Of a stretch of DNA of 6,556 nt, positions 6,338-6,556 are shown one piece after another. The translations under genes were made by a program, and so were the position numbers. The DNA comes from Sphingomonadaceae bacterium (GTDB lineage Bacteria; Pseudomonadota; Alphaproteobacteria; Sphingomonadales; Sphingomonadaceae): contig JACDGO010000117.1 of the NCBI GenBank assembly GCA_013821585.1, positions 1 to 6,556 on the forward strand, in the 5' to 3' direction. The notes under the pieces were generated by a model, which searched no databases, had not been told where the DNA came from, and saw nothing but the letters and a program-made list of their open reading frames with translations. Every line of letters begins with the position of its first letter. The stretch's first letter is position 1.

Positions 6338-6556
6338 ATGACGACCACATTCCAAAACCATTACAGCGAACGTCCGGGCCGGTGTCTCATGACCGTGGAG
6401 TCCACCGGTTTCAAGGACGGCCGAGAAGTAATCACCAAGTCTCTAATCGACACGGACGAGCGCAAGACGTTCGGCGCGTATGGATGGGTGAGCAGCGACA
6501 TTAAAAAGTTCTACGAGCAAAAACCTATCCAATGCACCATTTCACCGCCCGGCAAA
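6338..6556 (+). CDS. Hypothetical protein, 3' partial and probably 5'-truncated
   Basis: The first in-frame ATG is 6338, and 73 codons are visible before the window ends. The reading frame is also open upstream through 6245, where it encodes CSVRSQRYFTSLGYDESKADGD. That stretch reads as a plausible continuation of the same protein, so the real start may have been lost or displaced by the IS. Visible features are NHYSERPGRCLMTVEST with one Cys, a middle part rich in charged and aromatic residues (KTFGAYGWVSSDIKKFYEQ), and a second Cys in PIQCTISPPG. The spacing of the two Cys and the HY...C / C...SPPG pattern resemble small secreted hypothetical proteins of proteobacteria, from memory only and with modest confidence. 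GC content is clearly lower than in the core genes, which suggests acquired DNA. Confidence 0.5.
   Translation, partial: MTTTFQNHYSERPGRCLMTVESTGFKDGREVITKSLIDTDERKTFGAYGWVSSDIKKFYEQKPIQCTISPPGK

Overview
The window is high-GC alphaproteobacterial chromosome, most likely from a sphingomonad (Sphingopyxis/Sphingomonas-like). The evidence is a near-canonical CtrA cell-cycle regulator, an ATP12 F1-ATPase assembly chaperone, an alphaproteobacterial-type guanylate kinase, and compact operons with GTG starts and 4-bp overlaps. From about 5.4 kb onward it becomes accessory DNA of visibly lower GC.

Layout. (1) Positions 1-1818, + strand: a three-gene chain of an RluA-type pseudouridine synthase (5' end outside the window), a 67-residue two-helix membrane protein and an ATP12 chaperone. 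Each junction is a GTGA overlap. (2) Positions 1790-2989, - strand: guanylate kinase gmk, then a four-helix membrane protein whose 3' end overlaps the end of the ATP12 gene tail to tail. (3) Positions 3029-3060: an intrinsic terminator for ctrA. (4) Positions 3090-3794, - strand: ctrA, with an upstream control region (about 3795-3962) holding a CtrA-box-like site, an inverted TTAAC half-site and two GANTC (CcrM-type) sites. (5) Positions 3963-4166, - strand: a VapB-family antitoxin with no VapC toxin beside it. (6) Positions 4219-4874, - strand: a small membrane protein and a YciA-type hotdog acyl-CoA thioesterase joined by an ATGA overlap. (7) Positions 4936-5361, + strand: a stand-alone two-CBS-domain protein, divergent from (6). 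(8) About 5419-6244: a decayed IS5-family element whose transposase has two frameshifts and a replaced catalytic Asp. (9) About 6245-6556: an open frame of different composition that leaves the window, probably a hypothetical gene cut at its 5' side by the IS.

The core genes are housekeeping: RNA modification, ATP synthase assembly, GMP phosphorylation and cell-cycle control. I found no convincing undescribed multi-gene system. The points most worth checking are the ctrA control region, the solitary VapB antitoxin immediately upstream of it, and the dead IS with its abrupt right junction. No tRNA, rRNA or CRISPR array was seen.
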